Below are positions 6,458-13,075 of a stretch of DNA of 30,296 nucleotides, piece after piece. Each line of letters begins with the position of its first letter. The stretch's first letter is position 1. Under the pieces are notes generated by a model, which saw only the letters and a program-made list of their open reading frames with translations, was not told where the DNA came from and did no database searches. The position numbers were made by a program, and so were the translations under genes. The stretch comes from CAIYEO01 sp037139575 (GTDB taxonomy: Bacteria > Patescibacteriota > Saccharimonadia > Saccharimonadales > UBA4665), in assembly GCA_037139575.1 (NCBI GenBank), contig JBAXGD010000005.1, positions 1-30,296 on the forward strand. The letters are read 5' to 3'.

Positions 6458-6562
6458 GTGAGTACCAAAAAGAATTTTTTGGATGGCTATAAGCTATTCT
6501 ATGAAGAATTATTTACTTCGAAATCATTAGATAGAATCAAAAGATCTAGATCTACAAAATAA
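6458..6562 (+). CDS. Small basic protein, 34 residues, unknown
   Basis: A GTG-started frame of 34 codons, too short for routine gene calling. It begins V/MSTKKNFLDGYK and ends DRIKRSRSTK; it is hydrophilic, with a lysine/arginine-rich tail and an aromatic centre (YKLFYEELF). It lies between a strong promoter (6405-6433) and a perfect intrinsic terminator (6588-6617), with CAGGGA as a plausible Shine-Dalgarno about 8 bases upstream. An overlapping ATG (6456) would be followed at once by TGA. No family is recognised. The same unit could instead be a small RNA of roughly 170 bases. Confidence 0.5.
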   Translation: MSTKKNFLDGYKLFYEELFTSKSLDRIKRSRSTK

Positions 6563-6587
6563 AAACACTAAATAAACTGTTAAATTG

Positions 6588-6617
6588 GCCTTCCTATTAG
6601 ATTAGGAAGGCTTTTTT
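6588..6617 (+). terminator. Intrinsic terminator of the small-protein unit
   Basis: A perfect 9-bp stem GCCTTCCTA/TAGGAAGGC with a 6-base loop, followed by six T. It closes the unit that starts at the promoter 6405-6433. Confidence 0.9.
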
Positions 6618-6677
6618 ACACATTATGAACATTTTTTTCCACTACCATTTTCGTCAGGGTTATGACAATATATAGAC

Positions 6678-7091
6678 ATGGTATGTATATATTGTGGTGG
6701 GAATACGAAGGTTACAAACTCAAGATCTTCAAAAAAGAATCCTGGCATATGGAGACGTCGTCATTGCGATAATTGCAATGCAATCTTTACGACTAGTGAA
6801 TCCCCTGACCTATCCGTTTCGATTTCAGTTATTAAGCGTGAGGGCTCGCTAGAGACATTTTCTATCGATGATTTGTATGTGAGCATCTTTAAGTCTTTAT
6901 CACACCGTAGAGAAGCTCTTGATGATGCAAGGCACTTAACGAACACAATAACAACTAAGCTACTCGCCGAATGCATAAATGGTGCAATCAAAATAGATGC
7001 TCTTAAGATAGTTTGTTTAGATACTCTTAATAAGTTTGATAAAGCTGCTGCTACTTATTATTCAGCCTACTATCCAAACAAACCCAATTAG
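6678..7091 (+). CDS. nrdR: NrdR-type transcriptional regulator
   Basis: NrdR represses ribonucleotide reductase genes in response to ATP/dATP. The 137-residue protein has the N-terminal zinc ribbon C3-x2-C6 ... C30-x2-C33 (MVCIYCGG and HCDNCNAIFTT) with the IWRRRHC arginine cluster. The ATP-cone domain follows (VIKREGSLETFSIDDLYVSIFKSL ... TLNKFDKAAATYYSAYY). The C-terminus is about 10-15 residues shorter than E. coli NrdR, which ends soon after the Y-R-F block. No Shine-Dalgarno site is seen; AT-rich -10-like sequence lies 8-10 bases before the ATG. It ends overlapping the convergent glycosyltransferase gene by 4 bases. No reductase genes are in the window. Confidence 0.9.
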   Translation: MVCIYCGGNTKVTNSRSSKKNPGIWRRRHCDNCNAIFTTSESPDLSVSISVIKREGSLETFSIDDLYVSIFKSLSHRREALDDARHLTNTITTKLLAECINGAIKIDALKIVCLDTLNKFDKAAATYYSAYYPNKPN

Positions 7092-8704
7092 CTGGTGCGC
7101 TTAGTGCCTGACTTACCCTTAACCATCACTGCTTTGTCTGTTACGTCAAATTTGTCGTAATAAAGTCCAAATATCAGTCTAGTCTGAGAGTAAAATGCTG
7201 ACAATGAGCTATATACGATAGTTGTCACTGGCAGATACACCCATTGAAGTATCATGAAAATATTTCGATGAGCTTTGTAGTGTGCTGGTTTTGGTGGTAG
7301 CGTTTTGAAACTAATGAATAGAGTAGCTATTATACCCGCCAAGGCTACAGTCTGAATCCTGCTAACCAATATAGGCAATTCGTTCGCTGCATAGTTCTGA
7401 GGGTTAAAGAGCACAGGTATGAATGCTGAAAAAGCTAGCAATATGGGCGCAACAGCCCAGGTAACATGCCCCTCTAGAAGACGGAGGAATTTGAATATTT
7501 TATCAAGTTTGGGTATTTTATTCTCTGTCAAAAAACCTTTTTGAGCAAAATATGCCACATCTGAAGCGCCATATGTCCATCTTCTTAATTGAATAAATTG
7601 AGCCTTCAATGTTTTCACATATGTATTAGAAAATACTGCATCCTGATAAATTGGAGTATAGATTGGATACACTTGATGCTTACCATCATATCTGAAGTAA
7701 GTCCTCCAAAACTGATGCCCATCTTCTACGATAGTTCTAGTACTCCAATAATCTGTGTCGATTAAGGATTTCATGCTTTGAGCGTGAGAAGAAAAATTCC
7801 TAAGCATATGGGGTCTTAATGATAGAACGACATTCCAAAAAGAATTGCCTGTTGCGATGACCCTCATAGGCGCAGGGACATCCCAGATATTATTTGTATA
7901 CATGGGTATTGGCTGGAAAGATATGTTTAAGGGGTCAATACAAGCCACGTATGTGTAAGCTAGTGCTGCAAAATAGTTTTTATCGGGCCTATTATCTGAA
8001 TCAAGAGTTGTCACAACAACCTTAAGAGGATCGATTTTCTTCAATTCCAAGAACTTTTCTAATTCTCTCGCAGCATAAGTAATATTCCCACCCTTTCCAA
8101 TAATTTCATTTGGTATATTGGATGGATGTTTAACTGCCATCGCATGGAAAAATTTATTCTTATATTTAGCTATTATCTCCTTAGTTACCTCTTCAGTTCT
8201 CTTGCCTCCACGCTCTTCATATGCAATTACTAAAATAATCTTACTTGGATCATAGTTTGAGTCGAGGATAGATTTTATGGTTGGCTCGACCACATCTTTG
8301 CTTTCGTTATATACAGCAACCAATGCTACCTGATAAAGATCATCTGGACGATTAGCTTTTGGATGTTCCTTTAATCTATTTACATTGGAATCATGCCAAT
8401 CCGGTCTACTATCACCCTCTTTGACATATCCAACCTGAAGTTCATGTAGCATTGACTGCCAATCTAGTGATTTATGGAGATTCATTATTCTGTACCCCTG
8501 GAAAGCCCTAAAATCTATCCCGATTGAGCGCACAAACCATAACAATAGGTATCCTAGTATAAAAACTACAGCTAGTGTTGCGTTAACTAAACTTAATATA
8601 AATGGCAATAAAAGTAACGACCAGCTAAGTAGACCCGGTAGCATCTCAAAAAACCTATAGGCCTTGGTCTTATCTTTTTGTAGTGGTATTTCTATATCTG
8701 TCAT
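7088..8704 (-). CDS. Family 2 membrane glycosyltransferase, cellulose/hyaluronan-synthase type
   Basis: A processive-type GT2 of 538 residues. Two membrane helices (about 24-60) precede the cytoplasmic GT-A domain: VALVAVYNES, the D235-S-D237 metal/sugar motif in TLDSDN, the catalytic-base region IVE327-D328-GHQ and the Q372-LRRW376 acceptor motif. Four more helices follow at about 400-500. Motif order matches BcsA-like and hyaluronan-synthase-like enzymes; no PilZ domain is present. It probably makes and exports a polysaccharide or a lipid-linked glycan, but the sugar cannot be predicted. The frame opens at 8722, but ATG 8704, just after the stop of the preceding gene, is preferred. It pairs with the small membrane protein upstream. 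Confidence 0.85.
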   Translation of the reverse strand: MTDIEIPLQKDKTKAYRFFEMLPGLLSWSLLLLPFILSLVNATLAVVFILGYLLLWFVRSIGIDFRAFQGYRIMNLHKSLDWQSMLHELQVGYVKEGDSRPDWHDSNVNRLKEHPKANRPDDLYQVALVAVYNESKDVVEPTIKSILDSNYDPSKIILVIAYEERGGKRTEEVTKEIIAKYKNKFFHAMAVKHPSNIPNEIIGKGGNITYAARELEKFLELKKIDPLKVVVTTLDSDNRPDKNYFAALAYTYVACIDPLNISFQPIPMYTNNIWDVPAPMRVIATGNSFWNVVLSLRPHMLRNFSSHAQSMKSLIDTDYWSTRTIVEDGHQFWRTYFRYDGKHQVYPIYTPIYQDAVFSNTYVKTLKAQFIQLRRWTYGASDVAYFAQKGFLTENKIPKLDKIFKFLRLLEGHVTWAVAPILLAFSAFIPVLFNPQNYAANELPILVSRIQTVALAGIIATLFISFKTLPPKPAHYKAHRNIFMILQWVYLPVTTIVYSSLSAFYSQTRLIFGLYYDKFDVTDKAVMVKGKSGTKRTS

Positions 8705-8708
8705 TTTA

Positions 8709-9065
8709 TTAATGCATCGCAAGAAGCGAGTTACTTACAACTATCGTACAAATGATTAATAGTAGGCTAAAGCAAAGCACCCCTACGGAAACATGCTTTT
8801 GGTCATTGAAAGATTTATAGCTAATCAAAAATCCACCCACAATGATGAGCAGAGTGAATAACAGGAAGCCAATCATTGTTGAAATTCCACCCTGGGTATA
8901 TTGATCTATTCCTAGGTTTGCTCTTCTTTGAACAATATATATTCCTGCTCTACCATTATTCAATCTAAGAAATATAAGTGCTACAGATAAGAGAGCTAGC
9001 ATTAGGTTAGATGTCAGAAGAAGAAGTATTGATTTATCATGAAGATACTTTTTAGACAATTTCAT
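8709..9065 (-). CDS. Small three-helix membrane protein, unknown
   Basis: A 118-residue protein with three hydrophobic segments at about 13-32, 61-82 and 94-115, and a basic N-terminus (MKLSKKYLHDKS). No family is recognised. Its stop is 4 bases from the start of the glycosyltransferase, so the two are one transcription unit and it may be an accessory subunit. The frame opens at 9092, but ATG 9065 fits the basic N-terminus and lies 10 bases behind a TACAAT box (9080-9075) with GGGGT between them. Confidence 0.65.
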   Translation of the reverse strand: MKLSKKYLHDKSILLLLTSNLMLALLSVALIFLRLNNGRAGIYIVQRRANLGIDQYTQGGISTMIGFLLFTLLIIVGGFLISYKSFNDQKHVSVGVLCFSLLLIICTIVVSNSLLAMH

Positions 9066-9177
9066 TACCCCTATATTGTAGCTGGTAAGCAAAAACTAGT
9101 CGAGGCTGAAATATATATTTTATTTTTATAAGCTATAGGATTATAGTGAAAATAGTAATTCTAAGCGATAGGGATAC

Positions 9178-10182
9178 ATGGAAAAGGGCTTTAATAGCAC
9201 TATTAACCCAGAGACTCTAGAAATAGATTCTGATCTATATGGGAAATTTCCATGGCATCATGAAATAAACATTGAAAAAGTCATTCACAAAATAAGTCAG
9301 GCTGAAGATACGGGCACATTACATAAGTTCAGGGTCAGTTTTGATGACGAGATGATGCTTGGCTTAAATTATTATCAAGCTGAAAAACCGGCATCAGACA
9401 TGCCAGTAGTCATTACTCCAGCGCTAGCGACCGGTCTGCATGGAAGGAATCATAATATTCAGAAGAAATTATCTGAGATAGGCTTGAGTAGCTTACTTAT
9501 AGGAACGCCTGGAAGCGAGAGAGATTCCATTGTGAGCGAAATATCCAAAACACTAGGTAACCCAAGAAAAATGATTAATGAAATAAAGGCGATAAGCCTA
9601 GCAAGACATGCAGCATATGTTCAGGAAATAACTAGAAATGCTGATTTGTTTGAATTAAACAATGAGGCAGTTTTAGGATATGGCGAATCAAGGGGTGCAA
9701 TGATACTTCTCGGGAGTATTGCCTGCCAGGGCCTAGGTAACCCTAAAATAGTTGAGCCAATTGCAGTAGCCCCCTGCTACATCAAACCTTTTGATAAGGA
9801 TAGAGTTATGGATTTTACATCTCAAGTGATTAAAGAAATAACTTCTATAGGTCAAGTGATAGGAAATTTGAGCATAAACGGACTATGCACACTCAATCCA
9901 TCACCAAAATCAATTTTATACGAGATTGGCCATATACCAACCTTATTTAATGGTGATACTGGTCATTTTGCCTCTAAAATACCAGGTGAACAAATTTTAA
10001 CGATAATTGCATTTGATCAAGACGTTTCCGGACAAGCTGGTGAATGGATAGAGGCATTGCCTAGAAATAAATATCCAAATATTAATATTGAGATAATCCC
10101 AGGTAACCATCTATCTATAGCCAGACAGAGCACATTAGATTATGTGATTACTAAATTTAAATCTATAATTAATAACTTTTAA
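9178..10182 (+). CDS. Alpha/beta hydrolase
   Basis: A 334-residue soluble protein with an alpha/beta-hydrolase layout. The nucleophile elbow is G169-E-S171-R-G173 in VLGYGESRGA. Candidate acid is the Asp in IIAFDQDVSG, and the histidine is in IIPGNHLSIA near the C-terminus. PVVITPALATGLHGR resembles the oxyanion strand and loop. No signal peptide or membrane helix. The substrate is unknown. It is divergently transcribed from the membrane-protein/glycosyltransferase pair; a TATAGT-like box lies about 35 bases before the ATG, and only GATAGGG resembles a ribosome site. Confidence 0.75.
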   Translation: MEKGFNSTINPETLEIDSDLYGKFPWHHEINIEKVIHKISQAEDTGTLHKFRVSFDDEMMLGLNYYQAEKPASDMPVVITPALATGLHGRNHNIQKKLSEIGLSSLLIGTPGSERDSIVSEISKTLGNPRKMINEIKAISLARHAAYVQEITRNADLFELNNEAVLGYGESRGAMILLGSIACQGLGNPKIVEPIAVAPCYIKPFDKDRVMDFTSQVIKEITSIGQVIGNLSINGLCTLNPSPKSILYEIGHIPTLFNGDTGHFASKIPGEQILTIIAFDQDVSGQAGEWIEALPRNKYPNINIEIIPGNHLSIARQSTLDYVITKFKSIINNF

Positions 10183-10250
10183 AAGAATTGGTGCAGCATC
10201 ATTAAACAAGTCAGAACGATACTAATATCTAATCTTAGCCCATCTACTCC

Positions 10251-10265
10251 GTAAGTCTGACTTAC
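10251..10265. repeat. 15-base inverted repeat
   Basis: GTAAGTC-T-GACTTAC, a perfect 7-bp inverted repeat around one base, in the 146-base gap between the convergent hydrolase and Fic genes. There is no T-run, so it is not a clear terminator; it could be a binding site. Nothing else was seen in this gap. Confidence 0.35.
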
Positions 10266-10328
10266 ACCCCCACCCTAACCTATATTGTTTGTCGGCCTTA
10301 GTGGAAGCTATCTGGAACTACTTTGCGA

Positions 10329-11378
10329 CTATGCCGCATTACGCTGGGGAGCAAAAGTTTCACAGTAAGCCATTTGGAAATCTTGAATCGTATTCAGGTG
10401 TGCGGGGTTAATAGGCGCCAGTCTTAACCGTGTTCGTGGTGAATTGACCCAGTTATTAACCTCTTTTTGTTTATCGTGAACATCAATCGGAACGGGTGCT
10501 TCACCAGTTAGACCACCGATTAACACTTCAACCCTTTGTTTACGAACTCCCCGATAGACAGCAGTAAACTTTGCTAGATCATCAGGGTTTTCTGCAATTT
10601 TGCCAAACAATTCAGATAGGCTAACCGCTTCGCTGCCACTATCTTTACCTAGCAAGCGAACCGTTTCACTAAAGTTCGCACTGTCCGAGTATGCCTTTAC
10701 AACGCTTGGGCTAATGTCTGGGAACTTGCGTAAAATATCCTCGTGTACCTCGTCTGCAAAGGTGTCTTCGTCTACGACATCATCAGTAACGGCAATCTCA
10801 GAAGCACCATTCATTGTTCGCATTTGTCGCAGAACACTTGTTTCTAGGGGTATGCCTGGGGTTGTATCGTACTTTTCAATACCATTCTTATGTACCAGGG
10901 CTTCCACTTTTTCAGGGGTAATTTGATCGCCATCACGCATTACCATACGAAGCATGCGGCTCGTGCGTCCATTACCGTCAGCAAATAAGTGGAGCTTGTT
11001 TACGACAGTAGGTATTGCAACCGCTAACTCGCTCATAATAATTTGTGGGTCTTCGCCCTTTTCCGTCTGGGAAGTGATGTGTTGCTGGGCCGTGGTTACG
11101 AGCTCACCCAAAAGAGTAATTTTATCCTCTTGGTCTGGGGGGATAGAGCCATCGATTGTACCAGCCTGTACGCCTTCACCGTCAAAGTCATGTTCTTCGG
11201 GTCTAAGACCACGTGCAGTTGAGTTTACGTTTAACAAAACATTGCCAAATGATTCACCAGTCTGTTGCATAAGCCAATCTAGGCGTTGCTCTGGCTGTTC
11301 TCCCATTTCTTGGACTAAATTATTAGCCACTTCGTGAAGCGGTTGTAGCGATTCGGTGCGTTGTAGTTGTTCAGACAT
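10329..11378 (-). CDS. Fic-domain protein (putative AMP transferase)
   Basis: The 349-residue protein has the Fic active-site loop at residues 130-141: H-L-F-A-D-G-N-G-R-T-S-R, close to the consensus HPFxxGNGRxxR with Leu in place of Pro. Fic enzymes usually transfer AMP from ATP to a hydroxyl of a target protein; the catalytic His (H130) and the phosphate-binding GNGR are intact. The helical lead-in (IIMSELAVAIPTVVNKLH) is typical. No clear inhibitory (S/T)xxxE(G/N) helix was found, nor an antitoxin gene. The C-terminal half (about 190-349) has no domain recognised. Base composition is markedly richer in GC than neighbours (33 of 60 at 11041-11100, against 22 of 60 at 12121-12180). With the adjacent tRNA genes this points to horizontal acquisition. 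A host-directed effector or a toxin role are both possible. No signal peptide. Confidence 0.85.
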   Translation of the reverse strand: MSEQLQRTESLQPLHEVANNLVQEMGEQPEQRLDWLMQQTGESFGNVLLNVNSTARGLRPEEHDFDGEGVQAGTIDGSIPPDQEDKITLLGELVTTAQQHITSQTEKGEDPQIIMSELAVAIPTVVNKLHLFADGNGRTSRMLRMVMRDGDQITPEKVEALVHKNGIEKYDTTPGIPLETSVLRQMRTMNGASEIAVTDDVVDEDTFADEVHEDILRKFPDISPSVVKAYSDSANFSETVRLLGKDSGSEAVSLSELFGKIAENPDDLAKFTAVYRGVRKQRVEVLIGGLTGEAPVPIDVHDKQKEVNNWVNSPRTRLRLAPINPAHLNTIQDFQMAYCETFAPQRNAA

Positions 11379-11450
11379 TTTTGTTTTAACCTAACAGATT
11401 AAATACTAGCATAAGTTTGATAATAAGTCAATCATGTGTCAGGCTGGCAA

Positions 11451-11464
11451 AGAGAGAATCGAAC
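11451..11464. repeat. 14-base copy of the tRNA-Gly T-arm
   Basis: AGAGAGAATCGAAC here is identical to 11530-11543 inside the tRNA-Gly T arm, 79 bases away and in the same orientation. It lies between the Fic gene and the tRNA. It may be a tRNA remnant or an attachment-site scar. Confidence 0.4.
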
Positions 11465-11519
11465 CAAATATCAAAATCCGAACTGGAACTAACGGAGACT
11501 ACAAGATGATTCGTTCGAA

Positions 11520-11594
11520 TGGTGCGGGTAGAGAGAATCGAACTCTCCTCTCAGCCTTGGGAAGGCTGCATATTAACCACTATACGATACCCGC
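11520..11594 (-). tRNA. tRNA-Gly(CCC), CCA encoded
   Basis: Acceptor GCGGGTA/TACCCGC, D stem GTAT/ATAT, anticodon stem CAGCC/GGCTG with loop TTCCCAA (anticodon CCC), short 4-base variable loop, T arm GAGAG-TTCGATT-CTCTC, discriminator A and encoded CCA at 11522-11520. It follows tRNA-Thr by about 10 bases and is probably cotranscribed with it. Confidence 0.94.
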
Positions 11595-11604
11595 ATAAAT
11601 ATGT

Positions 11605-11680
11605 TGGAGCCATCTGCCGGGATTGAACCGGCGACCTACGCTTTACGAAAGCGCCGCTCTACCAACTGAGCTAAGATGGC
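11605..11680 (-). tRNA. tRNA-Thr(CGT), CCA encoded
   Basis: Acceptor GCCATCT/AGATGGC, D stem GCTC/GAGC, anticodon stem GCGCT/AGCGT with loop TTCGTAA (anticodon CGT), T arm GCCGG-TTCAATC-CCGGC, discriminator T and encoded CCA at 11607-11605. Confidence 0.95.
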
Positions 11681-11691
11681 GGACTAATAAT

Positions 11692-11697
11692 ATTATA
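11692..11697 (-). promoter_or_regulatory. -10 box of the tRNA-Thr/tRNA-Gly unit
   Basis: Perfect TATAAT on the minus strand, 11 bases before the first base of tRNA-Thr. Confidence 0.6.
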
Positions 11698-11703
11698 CTA
11701 GAG

Positions 11704-12207
11704 TTATTCGATCTTAGATTTTGCGAGCACTTTTTTCTGTCTGCCATACTCTACTGTTGTAAGGTACACGATTATAATGTCAAAGACTGTTAGGAGAATC
11801 ATGCCTATAGAGTGAGTGAAAATTATTTCATATGTCTGATAAATTATGAAAAATATAGTCAGGACAATAAGGCCAATATATGCCCAGAGACGTTCTCGTA
11901 ATATTTCAATGACTAGTACAAGTTTTGCGATTCCATGCGCCAATAAATAAAGCCCTAGAAAAACTAGTGTGCCCTTGGTTAGATCTCTACTCCAATGAAC
12001 AAGATGATTGGAAATAAAATCATGAGGATCAGATTTCAGTTCTGAATGAGTTAACCAATTTATAAAAGAATTCACTGTGTCTGGGCTTATTAGCAATAGA
12101 AAAAGACCGCCCAAAGTTTCCAGTAGACCATTAATTCCTTTCAGCAATATTCCTGCCTCGAAAACCTTATCGAAAGTATTTTGGGCCTTGAAGTATTTAA
12201 TTGCCAT
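11704..12207 (-). CDS. DUF2127-type membrane protein
   Basis: A 167-residue protein with four hydrophobic segments (about 17-42, 75-100, 105-125, 130-150). The opening FDKVFEAGILLKGINGLLETLGG and the later LAHGIAKLVLVIEILRERLWAY match the DUF2127 membrane family, whose function is unknown. It stops just before the tRNA-Thr promoter region. The DUF1003-like gene lies upstream on the same strand with a 68-base gap; whether they share a transcript is unclear. Confidence 0.75.
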   Translation of the reverse strand: MAIKYFKAQNTFDKVFEAGILLKGINGLLETLGGLFLLLISPDTVNSFINWLTHSELKSDPHDFISNHLVHWSRDLTKGTLVFLGLYLLAHGIAKLVLVIEILRERLWAYIGLIVLTIFFIIYQTYEIIFTHSIGMILLTVFDIIIVYLTTVEYGRQKKVLAKSKIE

Positions 12208-12275
12208 AAGTTGTATTTTCCGTAATTAAATTAAGTCGTATAACTTTTTTATTCATTGTTAACAGATTGAGTACC

Positions 12276-12674
12276 CTATTTTTCATTGTTACTTATAATG
12301 CTGAGCATTTCTGTTTGGTTTTTCAGTTCGACCATTTGCTCGTCCTGTAAGTTAGCTAGGTAAGTTAGCGTATGGTGATCCGATTGAGATTTTGCTTCAG
12401 TTGCCTTCTGAGCTACATTTTGAGCAACCATAATAGCCGGTAACAATATTAGCTGAATCCAGTTGGAAGATATCCAGTTAACAATTGGCACTAAATCGTG
12501 TGTTTGAAAGGCTGATTTTGCCGAAAGAAGTGCTATCACATTAAATAGATAAAAACAGTACATACTTCCAACGTGTGTGGCAATCCAGATCGCTAACTTA
12601 TCATTCAGGTTGATATCCTTTTTTGTGAGTTCTTTTGGGTTTATTACGTGTGGATGAGATTTAAGTTTGTTCAT
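12276..12674 (-). CDS. DUF1003-like membrane protein
   Basis: A 132-residue protein with two membrane helices at about 37-53 and 70-87. The pattern LNDKLAIWIATHVGSM ... LILLPAIMVAQNVAQKATEAKSQSDHH resembles DUF1003 proteins, which carry LND+(I/L)A...G(S/T) before the first helix and PIIMMSQNRQ..+D+ after the second. Function is unknown. The ATG follows a TATTAT box (12686-12681) by exactly six bases, a leaderless arrangement. Confidence 0.7.
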   Translation of the reverse strand: MNKLKSHPHVINPKELTKKDINLNDKLAIWIATHVGSMYCFYLFNVIALLSAKSAFQTHDLVPIVNWISSNWIQLILLPAIMVAQNVAQKATEAKSQSDHHTLTYLANLQDEQMVELKNQTEMLSIISNNEK

Positions 12675-12680
12675 AAATAT

Positions 12681-12686
12681 ATAATA
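12681..12686 (-). promoter_or_regulatory. -10 box giving a leaderless start
   Basis: TATTAT on the minus strand, six bases, then ATG 12674. Confidence 0.45.
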
Positions 12687-12740
12687 TCATCCCTCTTCTG
12701 TTTCAGCACTTTAGAAATTTTCATTTAGAATAAATCACCA

Positions 12741-12851
12741 TTATCTCAACTGTCTAATTAAAGGTTTCGTTTTGTTTTCCAGCAAAGAACCTCTCTCATC
12801 TCTTGCAATGAAGTCAAATGAATATGGTATATCGCCATTATTATTGCTCAT
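12741..12851 (-). CDS. Possible 36-residue protein
   Basis: In the roughly 260-base gap between the DUF1003-like gene and tRNA-Asp, a short ATG frame encodes MSNNNGDIPYSFDFIARDER followed by GSLLENKTKPLIRQLR. Its composition is protein-like and soluble, but there is no Shine-Dalgarno site and no convincing promoter. It matches no family known to me. The tRNA-Asp terminator lies upstream of it on the same strand, so it would need its own promoter. Chance is quite possible. Confidence 0.25.
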   Translation of the reverse strand: MSNNNGDIPYSFDFIARDERGSLLENKTKPLIRQLR

Positions 12852-12895
12852 TGTGGTTACAGCACTTACTTATTGTGGAATTGTTGAACTAGAAT

Positions 12896-12923
12896 GAAAA
12901 AATCTCTCAAAATGCGAGAGATT
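12896..12923 (-). terminator. Intrinsic terminator of tRNA-Asp
   Basis: Minus-strand stem AATCTCTC/GAGAGATT with a 7-base loop and a following T-run, 16 bases after the CCA end of tRNA-Asp. Confidence 0.85.
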
Positions 12924-12938
12924 AGTGACGGAACTAAA

Positions 12939-13015
12939 TGGCGGGCCCGACCGGATTTGAACCGGCGATCTCCTCCGTGACAGGGAGGCGTGTTAGACCA
13001 CTGCACTACGAGCCC
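12939..13015 (-). tRNA. tRNA-Asp(GTC), CCA encoded
   Basis: Acceptor GGGCTCG/CGGGCCC, anticodon stem CCTCC/GGAGG with loop CTGTCAC (anticodon GTC), T arm GCCGG-TTCAAAT-CCGGT, discriminator G and CCA at 12941-12939. Confidence 0.95.
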
Positions 13016-13038
13016 ATAGTTATCGAACAACAGAGGTC

Positions 13039-13067
13039 ATAGTATCATTATGCAGATGAAAATGCAA
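13039..13067 (-). promoter_or_regulatory. Promoter of tRNA-Asp
   Basis: Minus-strand TTGCAT (13067-13062), 17-base spacer, TACTAT (13044-13039). It lies between the foldase stop codon and tRNA-Asp. Confidence 0.5.
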
Positions 13068-13075
13068 TTATTTTA

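Noticed and set aside
10600..11337. Two plus-strand open frames of 108 and 127 codons opposite the Fic gene
   Set aside because: They are antisense shadows in the GC-richer Fic gene, with no ribosome sites or family motifs.
10329..11594. A full integrative element carrying the Fic gene
   Set aside because: No integrase or transposase lies beside it and no repeat flanks the gene on both sides; the Xer recombinase 4 kb away looks like the housekeeping type.
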